Both the position numbers and the translations under genes were made by a program. Source: Nitrospirae bacterium UBA4572 (GTDB taxonomy: Bacteria > Nitrospirota > Leptospirillia > Leptospirillales > Leptospirillaceae). Taken from it: a stretch of 5,379 bases of DNA. The notes under the pieces are model-generated. The model had not been told where the DNA came from. It saw only the letters and a list, made by a program, of their open reading frames with translations, and made no database searches. The stretch lies in the NCBI GenBank assembly GCA_002387725.1, contig DGKK01000014.1, positions 32,616 through 37,994 of the forward strand. Direction: 5' to 3'. Below are positions 4,852-5,379 of the stretch, piece after piece; position 1 is the stretch's first letter, and each line of letters begins with the position of its first letter.

Positions 4852-5379
4852 TTCTCCCCCGCCCCGCCCAGGACCGGAAAGGACTCCATGATCATGATGG
4901 AAAACCGGGTTCCCCGGGAGAGGGTATAGGTGGTGCGGTTCACCGGCGGAGGAATCTGGCTACCTGCCATGGCCATGGCATTGCCGCCGGCCTGCATGGC
5001 CATCAGGTCTCCCACGTTGTTGCCCGACCACCCCATGGTGTCCACCGCCTCCCCTCCCAGCATCATGCCGTTCTGAGCCACGGACCGGCCGATGTTGGCC
5101 CCTTCGTGGCGGTCCACCGGGACCGGGACCCCTTCCCGTCCACCCGAAAGGGCAAAGCCTGTGGTGTGGGCCTCAAGGCCCCCCGGGTAGAGGATCCGGG
5201 TGAAGCGGATCCGGAGACGGGAGCCGGCAAGACTTTCCGGGTACCCAAGAACCTTGGTCCCCGGCGGAAGGTGCAGGGCGGAGAGCGACCGGCCGCTCAC
5301 CCGCACGACCACCGGCATCTGGGCCCCGGGACCGGTGACGGTCTTTTCGGCCACCACCGCCATCTCGCTTCCGGCGGCC
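4848..5379 (-). CDS. VirB10/TrbI/DotG-like type IV secretion core protein, C-terminal part (start outside window)
   Basis: The frame is open to the window end. An ATG at 5363 exists, but codons upstream (AAGSE) stay in frame and the family domain is longer, so this is probably the last 176 residues. VirB10/TrbI proteins span both membranes of type IV secretion or conjugation systems; the N-terminal membrane helix would lie outside the window. The visible pattern fits their C-terminal barrel domain: LPPGTKVLGYPESLAGSRLRI (the 'P.G..L.G....RV' strand pair), IRFTRILYPGGLEA, a Gly-rich turn with VPVDRHEGANIG, and a closing strand LSRGTRFSIMIMESF. Between these, about 45 residues are rich in Met, Gly and Ala (GMMLGG, MAMQAGG, AMAMAG), at the place of the family's helical antenna. 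It is coupled to the MoxR-like gene. The call rests on pattern recall, not on a search. Confidence 0.6.
   Translation of the reverse strand, partial: AAGSEMAVVAEKTVTGPGAQMPVVVRVSGRSLSALHLPPGTKVLGYPESLAGSRLRIRFTRILYPGGLEAHTTGFALSGGREGVPVPVDRHEGANIGRSVAQNGMMLGGEAVDTMGWSGNNVGDLMAMQAGGNAMAMAGSQIPPPVNRTTYTLSRGTRFSIMIMESFPVLGGAGEK

Overview
The window looks like chromosomal DNA of a fairly GC-rich bacterium. Coding stretches reach about 73% G+C by hand count (44 of 60 bases at 2041-2100), while the main intergenic region falls to about 17% (10 of 60 at 2951-3010). Codon choice, the very AT-rich spacer and the gene mix would suit an acidophilic Nitrospirota such as Leptospirillum. That is a guess from style, not an identification.

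Layout, left to right: (1) the 3' end of a cysteine-containing, probably exported protein of unknown function on the + strand; (2) 40 bases later, a complete Xer-type tyrosine recombinase with all catalytic residues, whose Shine-Dalgarno (SD) sequence lies between two anti-SD copies; (3) converging on it, a HemW-like radical SAM protein on the - strand, whose intrinsic terminator appears to lie in the antisense of the recombinase's C-terminal codons; (4) a 432-base AT-rich divergent intergenic region; (5) a + strand 181-residue protein with a coiled coil, a Pro/Ser linker and a predicted winged helix; (6) a 209-base convergent spacer; (7) on the - strand, a MoxR/RavA-type AAA+ ATPase that overlaps by four bases the gene upstream of it; (8) that upstream gene, the C-terminal part of a VirB10/TrbI-like type IV secretion core protein cut by the window end.

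The strongest unexplained signal is a set of CGTACG palindromes. There are ten in the window, against about one or two expected by chance, and seven fall within 229 bases of the hemW-like 3' end, in all three codon phases. The two divergent genes (hemW-like and the coiled-coil/winged-helix gene) also share a leader with the same internal spacing: CGTACGGAT-NN-TCGAAA, 7 bases, AGGGAG, 9 bases, start codon. This supports a start at 2764 for the hemW-like gene and suggests co-regulation, perhaps by the DNA-binding-like product of the neighbouring gene (inference). The other notable association is the MoxR-like ATPase coupled to a type IV secretion gene, with no VWA-domain partner downstream in the window.
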